Under the pieces are notes generated by a model. That model saw only the letters and a program-made list of their open reading frames with translations, was not told the DNA's origin and searched no databases. 64,000 nucleotides of DNA, from contig JAVZEV010000001.1 of assembly GCA_038873195.1 (NCBI GenBank), positions 772,490 to 836,489 on the forward strand. Direction: 5' to 3'. The first letter of the stretch is position 1; every line of letters begins with the position of its first letter. The position numbers and the translations under genes were made by a program. The DNA is from Candidatus Bathyarchaeia archaeon (GTDB lineage Archaea > Thermoproteota > Bathyarchaeia > Bathyarchaeales > Bathycorpusculaceae). Below, piece by piece: positions 8,090 to 17,236 of this stretch.

Positions 8090-9310
8090 CTAAACTTTAG
8101 CAGAAACCCACTCAACAAGCCTATCCGCATTGCCAGAACCGCTACTCGTCAACTGTTTCGTTACGTCCTTAAGAGTTTTCACAGCAGCCGGATGCATCAT
8201 CATAAACAAGTCCACACCAGCAAGCAGCAAAGTCAACGCGGTAGTCACTTCCCATAAGGGTCCACGCAGTTCACGGGGCTCCCACTCCGGCGCCATCTTC
8301 AACCACGCTTCTCTCGCCGCCCAAGCGTTTGTTGTTCCAGAAGACATTGGATGCGCAAGTTCCGGGTCGCCCATCAAAGCTGCCAGCCTAGCCCTTTCCA
8401 TGTTAGTAAAAGCGTAGTCAAGACCATAACCTAAAGCGGCAGTTGTCAAGTCCATGACAATGTCTTCTTTCGGTAGAAAATCATACAATCTACGATTAAG
8501 CTCTCGGGCTAAATTCAAATCCATAGGCGTAAAGGACAAGGCTACATGCCCATTCTTTTTAACAAATTTCGCGCAACGTTCAACATCCATGTCCCGCGTT
8601 AATGAACTAATCAGAAAACGTTCACCAGCAAAAGTTTCAGTAATCTCCGCAAAAACATCCGCATCTTTAACAGGGTCACCGCAACCGCCAATCACAAGCG
8701 GCACATCCACAGCCTGCGCAACAGCCTCCACCGTTTTAACCGCATCTTTCGGCGACGCATCCTTAACCAACGGATCAATAGTAATCAAGTGAATCGTCAC
8801 CATGTCAGCCCCAAACTTTTCAACAGCAAGCTTAGCCCAAGCCGCAGGGTCACCCAAAACTTCTTTCACATGCATTTTCACAGCTTTCGCAAGCGGCACT
8901 TCCATGTCAAAAACATCCAATGTCACAACAGGAGGATGCAAAGTCGGACGCTCAAAAGTGTAGAAGGCAGGAGTGGTTTCGCCTCCGATAACGAGAGACT
9001 TTCCGCGAGTCCCTCCTTCGCTTTTTGTGGCGCCAAGTTTTACCTCAACAACCTTGCCCGGATAAGTTTCTATTGGTGGAATAAAATCTGTCTCAATTAT
9101 CGTAGTGGGCTTAGCCTTTGCTGGAGCCGCAATCTTTGGCAAAGCCATCGTGGGAGCAGCAACAGCGCCGGGTTGAAGCCAAATCTCCAAGTCGCCCACG
9201 TTCATCTCAAAATCTTCAAGCTCAATCTCCTGAAGCTTCGCAAGAAGCTCTAGCAAACGCGGGCTAAGCTTAAGCCCGAACGCTTCCTCTTCTTTCTTCT
9301 TTTCTGGCAA
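8090..9310 (-). CDS. cdhD: CODH/ACS corrinoid iron-sulfur protein, delta subunit
   Basis: A 406-aa protein matching the small corrinoid protein subunit. An N-terminal region rich in Ala/Pro (~50-75) links to a TIM-barrel domain; visible family segments include TPAFYTFE, GGCGDPVKDADV and HPMSSGTTNAW. It forms a heterodimer with CdhE and helps bind the methylated corrinoid. It lies 7 bp after cdhC and ends just before cdhE, within one operon. Length agrees with archaeal CdhD. Confidence 0.95.
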   Translation of the reverse strand: MPEKKKEEEAFGLKLSPRLLELLAKLQEIELEDFEMNVGDLEIWLQPGAVAAPTMALPKIAAPAKAKPTTIIETDFIPPIETYPGKVVEVKLGATKSEGGTRGKSLVIGGETTPAFYTFERPTLHPPVVTLDVFDMEVPLAKAVKMHVKEVLGDPAAWAKLAVEKFGADMVTIHLITIDPLVKDASPKDAVKTVEAVAQAVDVPLVIGGCGDPVKDADVFAEITETFAGERFLISSLTRDMDVERCAKFVKKNGHVALSFTPMDLNLARELNRRLYDFLPKEDIVMDLTTAALGYGLDYAFTNMERARLAALMGDPELAHPMSSGTTNAWAAREAWLKMAPEWEPRELRGPLWEVTTALTLLLAGVDLFMMMHPAAVKTLKDVTKQLTSSGSGNADRLVEWVSAKV

Positions 9311-9317
9311 GTCTTTT

Positions 9318-10727
9318 TCACCTTTTCTCAGACTTTTCGCTTTTCATTGAGCGGATGATGACCTTCTTGGCGTAGATTTTGGCGTCTTTCAATATGATTT
9401 TGAACCCGCCTGCGGTTATCGGCAAGGTTGCTGCAGTGGCAACCGGAACCATCGGCGCTTCTTCTTTCGCTTCAGCTGGCACCGCTTCTTCAACAGCCAC
9501 AGCTTCTTCCTTCCAACTTTCCACAACCGGATGATTACGCTCCTTAAGGAAAGCCTTCAACTCATCAATTGTTTTAGCTTGTTCTTCTGTAGCAACTTTG
9601 TCGGCAATCTCGGCTGGAATGAAATCCTTAACTCTTTCCTTAACCTCTTTCGGCATCCAAACCACTCGTTTCCATCCACCGTCTGCTTGCAGAAACTTCT
9701 GCGAACGCATGTACTCAATGGATATTCCGTGGAAACCGTCAACTTGGCGACCGCCAGCCGTCGAGTCCGCTAAAGTGGAGAATGGCAACCCATTCACAGT
9801 CACGTCCTTGTAGCCTCTGTGAACTATGCCGAAGCCATCCACCTCTGGAATATAGAAAGCCACACCTTCGAAGCAACCGCAAGAAGTGTGCGGATAGCCA
9901 AAAGCCGTGTAAAGCCACACTTTCGTTATTTCGCCAAGAGTCCTTTTCTTCACCGCTTCGTCCACGCCAGAGTACTCGCCCTTAACAGGATCTAACAATT
10001 CGCCTCTTTCAATCGTGAACACCGGTCCCTTAGGGTCTATGCTTGCCGCGGCTCTGCCGTCAAACCAGCTTATAGCTCCACAGTTTGAATACCGCTGAGG
10101 CGTAATTACGCAACAATGGGTTGGAGCAAAAGACTGACATAAGACGCACCCGTAAAACTTGTCAACTTCCTCATCCTTCAAACCTCGAGCCCTCGCATCT
10201 CTTGCATCGTAGATTTGCAAGGCCTCATCGTAAAGTCCTTTCACTTTTTCTGCATCAGTTATGAAAGTAACCTGCATTTTCTCGATTATTGGCAGTTCGC
10301 TTTTGAAGAGTCTGTGCAAAACTTTGCCTATGAAATCGAAGGAGTTTAAGCCTTTCTCAAAAGATTTCTTGCTTAGTCTCAGCCAAATGTCGTAGCGTTG
10401 GTTAAGGTGCATGAAGCCTTCGATGAAGTTGCAGTAGGCGTGAATTCGCCTTTCGATTACGCCTTCAAGTTCGGGTTCAAGTTTGGCACCAGCAACTTCT
10501 ATGACGATGCCCAGAGGATAGGTTTTGCCTTCTTCCATGTCCTTTATGTCTGGTCCTATGACTGTTACTTTTCCATCTTCAACTTCTTCTGGCTTTTTTA
10601 CTCTTGCAAGTTCAAATTTTTCTTTAATGTCTGGTCCGCCGAGTTCCACGTACATGTCTTTTCTACGGATTCTTTCGCCTTCGTAGATTACGCCTACATC
10701 TACTGGTATGTCCTTAAACATTGACAT
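9318..10727 (-). CDS. cdhC: CODH/ACS acetyl-CoA synthase, beta subunit
   Basis: A 469-aa protein, the archaeal short form of acetyl-CoA synthase, without the N-terminal CODH-binding domain of bacterial AcsB. Cluster A ligands are visible: GCVLCQSFAPTHCC followed by RYSNCGAISW, and later the CGCFEGVAFY motif that includes the Ni-binding Cys-Gly-Cys. It joins CO, a methyl group and CoA to make acetyl-CoA, or runs in reverse. The C-terminus has the usual Ala/Glu-rich linker and a short basic tail. It lies directly between cdhB and cdhD. Confidence 0.96.
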   Translation of the reverse strand: MSMFKDIPVDVGVIYEGERIRRKDMYVELGGPDIKEKFELARVKKPEEVEDGKVTVIGPDIKDMEEGKTYPLGIVIEVAGAKLEPELEGVIERRIHAYCNFIEGFMHLNQRYDIWLRLSKKSFEKGLNSFDFIGKVLHRLFKSELPIIEKMQVTFITDAEKVKGLYDEALQIYDARDARARGLKDEEVDKFYGCVLCQSFAPTHCCVITPQRYSNCGAISWFDGRAAASIDPKGPVFTIERGELLDPVKGEYSGVDEAVKKRTLGEITKVWLYTAFGYPHTSCGCFEGVAFYIPEVDGFGIVHRGYKDVTVNGLPFSTLADSTAGGRQVDGFHGISIEYMRSQKFLQADGGWKRVVWMPKEVKERVKDFIPAEIADKVATEEQAKTIDELKAFLKERNHPVVESWKEEAVAVEEAVPAEAKEEAPMVPVATAATLPITAGGFKIILKDAKIYAKKVIIRSMKSEKSEKR

Positions 10728-10730
10728 TTG

Positions 10731-11276
10731 CTATTTGCCTCCTTCCTCAAACTTTTCAATTATTACTCTAAGATTTTCCACCCAGTCTTTCACTGAAGTG
10801 TTTGGGAAAGACCAACTTGCATGCGGGTGGTAAACGTTATCCAACGTTATCGTTTTAAGATTTGGGGCGAAATGCTTCAATCCAGAAAGGATTGTCCACT
10901 CCATGTAGTAAGGAAGCCCAACAAACAATGCTAAATCATGCGGTCCCTTGCCGTCTATTCCAGACCATTCCGCATCCACGAGTCTGTTGCCAATGTCTAC
11001 TACAGGCATGAAACCAGCTGGTTTGTATTTTCGCTTGTGAAATTCGCTGATGATGTGGGCTGTGGCTACGACTGGAATTTTCGCTTTCTTTGCAAGCTCA
11101 ATCATAAGGTCAATCAGTTTTTTCTTATCCAGTTCGGTTTCAACAGCCTTATGACCAACAACGAGAATTGGATGCTTAGCCTTCTTAATCATTGCAGCAA
11201 CAACTTCCGGCTTCGTCACCACCAGAGCCTTTTTCGGTCCGGGAATTTCAGCCGTTTGCCAAGGTTCAGCAGCCAT
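10731..11276 (-). CDS. cdhB: CODH/ACS epsilon subunit
   Basis: A 181-aa protein with a DHS-like NAD/FAD-binding Rossmann fold: a central HPILVVGHKAVE segment, IPVVATAHIISEF, and LFVGLPYYME. This matches CdhB, which binds the alpha CODH subunit in the archaeal alpha2-epsilon2 complex and is thought to aid electron transfer. It begins 7 bp after the cdhA stop, in the conserved cdhA-cdhB order. Length is normal for the family. Confidence 0.94.
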   Translation of the reverse strand: MAAEPWQTAEIPGPKKALVVTKPEVVAAMIKKAKHPILVVGHKAVETELDKKKLIDLMIELAKKAKIPVVATAHIISEFHKRKYKPAGFMPVVDIGNRLVDAEWSGIDGKGPHDLALFVGLPYYMEWTILSGLKHFAPNLKTITLDNVYHPHASWSFPNTSVKDWVENLRVIIEKFEEGGK

Positions 11277-11282
11277 GCCTTT

Positions 11283-13631
11283 TCACTCCTTTTTCTTCCT
11301 AATCAGCCTAGGAAGAAGCGTCGGGTCAGGAATCACCGTTTCTTTCCACCCCTTCTCCTCAAGAATCTTAACTATTTCATCCTTCATCGTCACGGGCACG
11401 TCAGCAATTGTACGCACGAACAAATGGATATCTTCAGGCATCGTTCCATACAATCTCTTGTGCAAATCAATGTAATGCGTGAGCTTGATAGCTCTTCCCT
11501 TCATCGTGTCATTTGGACGCATACAAAGTTTAGCAATCATGACCATGGCTTCTTCCTTAGTTTCTGCAGTATAGAACAAATGTTCAGGCGTCGGTCCAAC
11601 ATACACTTTCTCTCCAGTCCGCGCGTCATACACGTACCAGTCTTCCTCACGGTCAGCCCTTCCAAGAAGCATACGCCGGTATTTAATGCCATGCGGACCC
11701 ACAATAACTGGCACGCCGAGTCGCCAGAACCCGCTTGCGATTGACGCTGCCTTTTGAGAGTAAGCGCCCCATGCAACACCAACCGCGCCAACGCGGTTCA
11801 GTATGTAATCAGCTATTTCTTCATAGTTAGCTCTCAAATTTCTCTTTGCAAAAATGTTCGCGATTTTTATTGCAGCTCCAGCAATGTGCGAGTTCGAAAC
11901 GCAGGAACCCACGTTAACAAGACAGCCAGACGTGAACTCACCTGTGAAATACTCGTAGGGTGTTTTTCCCTCTTCATTCTTGTACATAGCCGCCGACATG
12001 GCTGAGCAACCAGAAGTCACAACTATGAAGCGTCTATTCGCAAACTCGGTGCAGATTTCAGCAACTTCCTGCCCGCCCTTCGGGTAGTTAGAGCAACCCA
12101 CAACGGCAACCACGCCTGGAATTTCACCTAGCACAATGGGGCTGCCAACGTTTCTTATTTCAACATCCTGTATCGCGCCTCTTCCAGCTCTCACCTTGTA
12201 AGTCTCTTCCTTCAGTTTTTTCTCTCCAGCCTTAACGATGAAGCTGTGAACTGTCAAGCCTACCGGACAAGCATGTTCGCATCGTCCACAACCCACACAT
12301 AACTCGTATAAGTCAGCAAGCTTTGCCAAGTTACCCGTGGCCGCGGCTTTAATTGCCTCCGGAATGTGCAGGTCTTGTGGACACGCCCTTCTACAGTCGT
12401 TGCATTGTCTACATTCTTTTGCACGTTGAATGACCTCGTCGACTTCGGGAATTACCTTAAACTTCTTGCGTAACGGAGCAACCTTTAATGCTAATTTTAC
12501 GGCGACTTCACCAACTTTTTCTGGGTCAAGAATTAAAGCTCCAGGAGCCTTTCCATTCAATAAGTCCTCGACTATAGCGTCAGCAGGGTCGTTGGTGCGG
12601 TTCGGCAAACCCATACAATTCTTTTCGGAAGCAACAATCACAGGTGCCTTAATACGTTGAGCCTCAAAGAAGGAGTCCGCTCTGACGCATTGTTCATCCA
12701 GCACAACAACGTCAGGAACGCCGCTTCGTATGAAACGAAGTTGCCAAGATATTGGACCAATAATCTTGCCACGCTTATAATACCGTGTTATGTCGTGGGC
12801 TGTGCAACATAATCCGCAAACTTCGATTTCCCCGTCATGTCCGTTGTCTTTCATATAATCGATTATGCCAATAGAAGGAACAACATTGTGTCCTATGCAG
12901 AGAATCACCGGCTTCTCCACGTTTATTGTTCCATACCCTAAGTCTACAAGTGGCGCTTCAGGGTCAGCCTTGGGAAAACCATAAGCTGCTATTTGCGCTA
13001 TGTCTGCAACTTCCATCCCAACATGGTCAACCATGCCAGCATGCAAAACTTTTGACTCAAAGTCAAGGTTACTTCCTTCTTGTCCCGTGTGCGCAACAGA
13101 CAAAAGATGCGTAACTTGAGTTTCGACGTAATCCAAAACTTCTTCTAAATCGCCAAGCGTTTCAGGTTTTACTCCACAAACGAGACGGGTTACTGGCGCC
13201 TCAACTTTAATGTTTAAGCCACCTACGTCAAGAGGATAATTGTGCCCAAATTTTTCGATTAAATGTTCAAGTAAGTGGCGAGCGTGACCAATGTGTGTTG
13301 CAGCGCCGATGCAGCATGCCAAAAGCACAATGCGAGATTGCTGGGCTGACATGTTTATTCCGCATGCTCCGCGTTTGTCGCCGGTTAAGTCGCACTTTCC
13401 AAAAGTGCAGAGACAGCAAACGTCACAGTATGGCAGATAAAAGGGTTTGTAGCGTTGGAGAAGCTTAAAGTCCCATTCTCTCAGTGCCGTAAGCGAAGGA
13501 AAAGGTGTCGGTCCCATCGGTTCAGTCCACGTTTCGGCAACAAGTTTGCCGAATGAAAGTTGAAGGTTTTTTATAAATCCAACATCAGTTTTTAACTCGT
13601 CAATTTTTATGTTAACGCCTTTTTTACTCAC
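11283..13631 (-). CDS. cdhA: CODH/ACS carbon monoxide dehydrogenase, alpha subunit
   Basis: A 782-aa Ni-Fe CO dehydrogenase. The N-terminal cluster B/D cysteines are in YCDVCCLCTFGKCDLTGDKRG. Two archaeal-specific ferredoxin clusters are in CRQCNDCRRACP (~405) and CVGCGRCEHACPVG (~445). C-cluster residues appear in GCSNYPKGG, TSGCSAMSA and NVGSCVSNSH. It interconverts CO2 and CO in the Wood-Ljungdahl pathway. The start is a GTG preceded by GAGTGA. The promoter TATA is at 13681-13690, so this gene is first in the five-gene operon. Confidence 0.97.
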   Translation of the reverse strand: MSKKGVNIKIDELKTDVGFIKNLQLSFGKLVAETWTEPMGPTPFPSLTALREWDFKLLQRYKPFYLPYCDVCCLCTFGKCDLTGDKRGACGINMSAQQSRIVLLACCIGAATHIGHARHLLEHLIEKFGHNYPLDVGGLNIKVEAPVTRLVCGVKPETLGDLEEVLDYVETQVTHLLSVAHTGQEGSNLDFESKVLHAGMVDHVGMEVADIAQIAAYGFPKADPEAPLVDLGYGTINVEKPVILCIGHNVVPSIGIIDYMKDNGHDGEIEVCGLCCTAHDITRYYKRGKIIGPISWQLRFIRSGVPDVVVLDEQCVRADSFFEAQRIKAPVIVASEKNCMGLPNRTNDPADAIVEDLLNGKAPGALILDPEKVGEVAVKLALKVAPLRKKFKVIPEVDEVIQRAKECRQCNDCRRACPQDLHIPEAIKAAATGNLAKLADLYELCVGCGRCEHACPVGLTVHSFIVKAGEKKLKEETYKVRAGRGAIQDVEIRNVGSPIVLGEIPGVVAVVGCSNYPKGGQEVAEICTEFANRRFIVVTSGCSAMSAAMYKNEEGKTPYEYFTGEFTSGCLVNVGSCVSNSHIAGAAIKIANIFAKRNLRANYEEIADYILNRVGAVGVAWGAYSQKAASIASGFWRLGVPVIVGPHGIKYRRMLLGRADREEDWYVYDARTGEKVYVGPTPEHLFYTAETKEEAMVMIAKLCMRPNDTMKGRAIKLTHYIDLHKRLYGTMPEDIHLFVRTIADVPVTMKDEIVKILEEKGWKETVIPDPTLLPRLIRKKKE

Positions 13632-13680
13632 TCAGAGACACAACCTAAAGAGTTTAGAAGATGTATCCTTATCGCTGCGT

Positions 13681-13690
13681 TATTTTAAGT
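13681..13690 (-). promoter_or_regulatory. box A of the cdhABCDE operon
   Basis: The minus strand reads ACTTAAAATA, about 50 bp upstream of the cdhA GTG start, in the gap between cdhA and the upstream cooC-like gene. Expected transcription start is near 13655-13660. Confidence 0.5.
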
Positions 13691-13740
13691 TTTTCTAGAA
13701 CCTTTTTCCATTAAACGTAAAGCAAAAAGTAGATGCTACT

Positions 13741-14511
13741 TTACGATTTTACGTATCCAGCATTTTCCATTATCTTTTTCACGGAAACATACGCTGGAGA
13801 ATTTGAAGGTAAAGCCAGCAAGGATTTTCCAGCTAGAACATGCTCCTCGACAGCCTCATCAAAAGCTATTTTGCCTAAAAATTTATGTTTCAACGTCTTT
13901 TCAGCATTACCCGCTAGACTTTCTGGAAATCGGAAACCGCCAACAACATAAAAGTTTCTGAAATCAATCTTGACCTCTTTGGCTATGCGATGTGCACGTT
14001 CAACATGGTCGAAGGATTTCTTAGAAGGGTCCAAAACGTCGAAGATGTCATCAACTTTTGACGTGATTCTTCGGTTTAAGTGTTCCAAACCCGCTGGAGA
14101 GTCGATTAGAACATACTTGTAATTTTTGGTTAATGATTCTAATGCTCCCTTTAGGGCTGCGTTGGGCAGGCAATAGCATCCTTCAACCCACTTCGTTCCA
14201 AGCGCTATAAAATCGAAATAGTCACCCTCGAACAGGCCATACGACCAAATTCTATTTTCAATCCTTTCAGTAGGCGCAACACCAATTGTGGTTCCGCCTT
14301 GCTCCAAAAAAGTTTCAACCAGCAATTCCGAAATTGTCTTTTTACCCGCATCTTTCAGGTCTACGCCTAACATTTCGCCCAAGTTTTGGTCTGGGTCAGC
14401 ATCAACAAGTAACAAGGGTGATTCGCCGATTTCCATGAAATATTTTGCCATCAAAGCCACAAAACTTGTTTTTCCCGTGCCTCCGCGTCCTATTGTGACA
14501 AGCATTTTCAC
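13741..14511 (-). CDS. CooC-family P-loop ATPase (copy nearer cdhA)
   Basis: A 256-aa protein of the SIMIBI/MinD fold. A deviant Walker A GRGGTGKTS lies at ~8-16, VDADPDQN at ~37 and IDSPAGLEH in the switch II position. A Cys-x-Cys pair occurs in GCYCLPNAA, matching the nickel-binding CXC of CooC. CooC inserts nickel into the CODH C-cluster using ATP. It is upstream of cdhA on the same strand with a ~110 bp gap holding the cdh promoter. A related copy lies next to it, and the two differ clearly in sequence. Confidence 0.85.
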   Translation of the reverse strand: MKMLVTIGRGGTGKTSFVALMAKYFMEIGESPLLLVDADPDQNLGEMLGVDLKDAGKKTISELLVETFLEQGGTTIGVAPTERIENRIWSYGLFEGDYFDFIALGTKWVEGCYCLPNAALKGALESLTKNYKYVLIDSPAGLEHLNRRITSKVDDIFDVLDPSKKSFDHVERAHRIAKEVKIDFRNFYVVGGFRFPESLAGNAEKTLKHKFLGKIAFDEAVEEHVLAGKSLLALPSNSPAYVSVKKIMENAGYVKS

Positions 14512-14557
14512 GTTCTCTTTTCTCCTTTTTATCTACTAGATTCTGTTTCAAACGTAT

Positions 14558-15337
14558 TTAGATGTTGTTAGCCATTAACTTTTCACACAACCGCTCTATG
14601 GCAAGTAACGCTTCAGACTTCTCAAGTAAAAGTGGAGTTTTCCCCAGCATTTCTGCCTCTACAACTGTTTGGTCGAAAGGAACAAAATCCAAAACTTCCA
14701 AACCATTTTCCAACGAATATTTTTTGATGCTTTCCTTTTGCACATAGTTTTCGATTTTGTTTCCAACAAGAAAAACCCGTTTCATACCTGCCTTCGCGGC
14801 TAAATCATGAATGCTTTTTGCAGTTTCAAGAGACTTCATATTCGCATTTACAACAACAAGCATCGTGTCAACGTGCTGCGCTGTTCCACGACCAATGTGT
14901 TCAACACCAGCCTCCATATCCAAAACCACAGCTTCATTTCGCTCCACAACTAAATGGCGAAGCAAAGCGCGAACAACGGCGTTCGCCGGACAAGTGCATC
15001 CAGAACCCATTGACCGCACAGTTCCCATAACAATTAAGCTCACACCAAAAGGAGTTTCAACCGCATAGTCGTGGGCAATATCGTCGACAGTGAAGGATAA
15101 GCGAAAAACGCCCGAATAGCCCGTGCCAGTTTTAGATTCCACCAACTCTTTATTTTCTGATATAGGCATTATTTTTCGAGCTTCTTCAGGTGACAAACCT
15201 AAAGTTAAAGCAAGATTCGGCGAAGGGTCAGCATCAATAGCTATCGTTTTTAGTCCTTTCTTCGCAAAAAGGCAGGCAAGAGCTCCAGCAATTAGCGTTT
15301 TGCCAACCCCGCCCTTTCCAGAAACAGCAATTTTCAC
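14558..15337 (-). CDS. CooC-family nickel-insertion ATPase (upstream copy)
   Basis: A 259-aa protein with the Walker A GKGGVGKTLIAG at ~7-18, AIDADPSPN at ~37, LDMEAGVEH for switch II, and a Cys-x-Cys in GCTCPANAV. This fits CooC, which loads nickel into CO dehydrogenase. It is the more canonical of the two tandem copies: the other has GRGGTGKT in place of GKGGVGKT. The gene runs in the same direction as the cdh operon, ~45 bp before the second copy. Confidence 0.87.
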   Translation of the reverse strand: MKIAVSGKGGVGKTLIAGALACLFAKKGLKTIAIDADPSPNLALTLGLSPEEARKIMPISENKELVESKTGTGYSGVFRLSFTVDDIAHDYAVETPFGVSLIVMGTVRSMGSGCTCPANAVVRALLRHLVVERNEAVVLDMEAGVEHIGRGTAQHVDTMLVVVNANMKSLETAKSIHDLAAKAGMKRVFLVGNKIENYVQKESIKKYSLENGLEVLDFVPFDQTVVEAEMLGKTPLLLEKSEALLAIERLCEKLMANNI

Positions 15338-15407
15338 TCGACATGCCTCTTGCTGATTAACTCTCGCAAAATTATTTACACTTTTCTACGCTGCAGCTTT
15401 GCAACTG

Positions 15408-16166
15408 TTAGAGAAACAGGTCCTTTTCTGGTGGTCTTACCAGTTCTGTTGCTTTCGCGTTTTCGAATTTTTGATATTTGTAGCCGCGGATTAGCGCTAC
15501 TGGAACAGCCTCGTCTGCTTGTCCTATCACTAACTCAGCAGCGGAACAAAGCTCATCAGCCACAGCCGTTTGTTTCACCCTCAAAACGTAACCGAACAAG
15601 TCCTTCTCGCCACGCCTGTCTCGAATCGGCTTTATCCCAGCCACTCCAATAGCCACGTTTATTTCACCCTCCCTTAACGGACGCCCATGCGTGTCCGAAA
15701 TAATCACTGCAACATCACAACCAGTCAACCGCTTAACCTCCTGCCTAATCCTTTCCGCAGAAGCGTCTGGGTCATCAGGCAACAAAGCAACAATCCTTTT
15801 GCCAGGCACATTAGACTTGTCAACACCAGAATTCGCACAGACAAACCCATGCTTGGTTTCCGTGATAAGCTTACCGTCGCCCATTCGCTTGATACTTTTA
15901 GATTCTCGGAGGACGACTTCAACCATGGCAGGGTCCTTATCGAATTGTGCGGCTATACTTTTCGCAAACTCCGACGGCACAACATCATCAAGGTTCACAA
16001 TTTTGCCTTCAGCGCGCGAAGCAATAACATGCGTAACCACGAGTATGTCTCCATCGCGGATTGGAGTTCCCTGCTTTTCTGCTGCCTCGCAAATAAGTTT
16101 GGCTAAGTTGTCGCCTTCTTTAATTATTGGCAACCCATTGATTCCAATTATTTGAATTATGCTCAT
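15408..16166 (-). CDS. cofE: coenzyme F420-0:L-glutamate ligase
   Basis: A 252-aa protein of the archaeal CofE length. Characteristic segments are GDILVVTHVIASRAEG, GFVCANSGVDKSN, LLPDDPDASAERIR, ISDTHGRPLREGEINVAIG and DRRGEKDLFG. It adds L-glutamate residues to F420-0 using GTP in the cytoplasm. There is no fused nitroreductase domain as in FbiB, but a separate FbiB-like nitroreductase gene lies at 18288-18905. cofD is also nearby, making this an F420 synthesis neighbourhood. Confidence 0.94.
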   Translation of the reverse strand: MSIIQIIGINGLPIIKEGDNLAKLICEAAEKQGTPIRDGDILVVTHVIASRAEGKIVNLDDVVPSEFAKSIAAQFDKDPAMVEVVLRESKSIKRMGDGKLITETKHGFVCANSGVDKSNVPGKRIVALLPDDPDASAERIRQEVKRLTGCDVAVIISDTHGRPLREGEINVAIGVAGIKPIRDRRGEKDLFGYVLRVKQTAVADELCSAAELVIGQADEAVPVALIRGYKYQKFENAKATELVRPPEKDLFL

Positions 16167-16368
16167 AGCAGCGCCACATCGGCATTAATATAAGAGGAGT
16201 GGTTCTTTACAATTTCGCTGAACCCCACCAATCACAACCAGAAAGCTGCTCAACAACACTCTTGGCAAAAAGGGATTGTTTAAACGCAATTTTCACACAT
16301 TTTGCAACGCGTCTACGAAAGATTTTTAATCTCAACACTATTTTCTCTTTAGTCAAGATGATGTTTCA

Positions 16369-17094
16369 ATGAAAATATTACATGAATTTGTTCCAACACG
16401 CAAATTTCTAAAAATCGCAGAAGAAGTCAAAGATTTAGTTGACGGATGGAACGTCACCGACAGCGCAGCGGGACTCCCAGCGCCAAGCGGCACAGCCGTA
16501 AGCTGCGTACTCAAGGCTAAGTATCCCGACAAGATGGTGATACCAATCTTCATATTGCACTATAAAGGTCCAGTGGAAGTGGGAGGTTTAGCTTTAGCAG
16601 CAGACGCCGTAGGCCTAGACGGCCTCGTGCTCTCTATGGGCGACGTCCCAAAATATGGAGAGCCAATAAAAATGCTCAAATCTTCAGAGGAAGCCCGAGA
16701 TTTCCTGCGCACGACAGTACGCTTAAAAAATCTGAAGCTGGGCTCTTTGCTTACGGCTCGCCGTTCCATTGAGGACAGTATCGCCAGAGTGAGAGAACCA
16801 TGGGACTTTGTTTTCTTCATGAGACTGGAAGATAAAACCTTCCCAGCACTGGAGCAAATAGCCAAAGAATGCAAACGCCTAAACAAGCCAATATACACGT
16901 ACTTGCTGGTGGAAACACCCAAAAACGTGGAAACTATGAAAATGATTGGTTGGACAAGCACCACCAGCATAGACCGCGTTGAAGATTATGTGGCAAAATT
17001 GGAAGGCATCGTAGATGGCGTAATCGCAACATGCGCTGGAGACCACGAAGGCGACAAAGAACTACTAGGAAAACTTCAGAAATTCAGAAAATAA
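16369..17094 (+). CDS. MetF-like methylenetetrahydrofolate/pterin reductase
   Basis: A 241-aa TIM-barrel protein related to the methylene-THF reductase (MTHFR) family. It has NVTDSAAGLPAPSG early, then LGLVLSMGD-like residues (GLDGLVLSMGDVP, ~85), the position of the family LTGD motif. The length is somewhat below bacterial MetF (~290). It would reduce methylene- to methyl-pterin, supplying the methyl group to the corrinoid protein of CODH/ACS; this link is inference from context. No MetV or zinc-finger partner lies next to it. A TATA-like TTTTTAATCT is near 16321-16330. Confidence 0.7.
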   Translation: MKILHEFVPTRKFLKIAEEVKDLVDGWNVTDSAAGLPAPSGTAVSCVLKAKYPDKMVIPIFILHYKGPVEVGGLALAADAVGLDGLVLSMGDVPKYGEPIKMLKSSEEARDFLRTTVRLKNLKLGSLLTARRSIEDSIARVREPWDFVFFMRLEDKTFPALEQIAKECKRLNKPIYTYLLVETPKNVETMKMIGWTSTTSIDRVEDYVAKLEGIVDGVIATCAGDHEGDKELLGKLQKFRK

Positions 17095-17236
17095 AATAAG
17101 GTTTAACTCATAACCCTTTTACCTTTTTGTTTTTAGTTTCACAGAATATTCTACACCATTAATGAAGAAAAAAGGCTTTTCCGAAACTTTTAAACTTAAA
17201 CACAAATGTTATTCTCTCATAAAGTGGGTTATTCAC

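Noticed and set aside
10938-11744. 268-aa plus-strand ORF opposite cdhA/cdhB
   Set aside because: It spans the junction of two well-supported minus-strand genes and is not protein-like.
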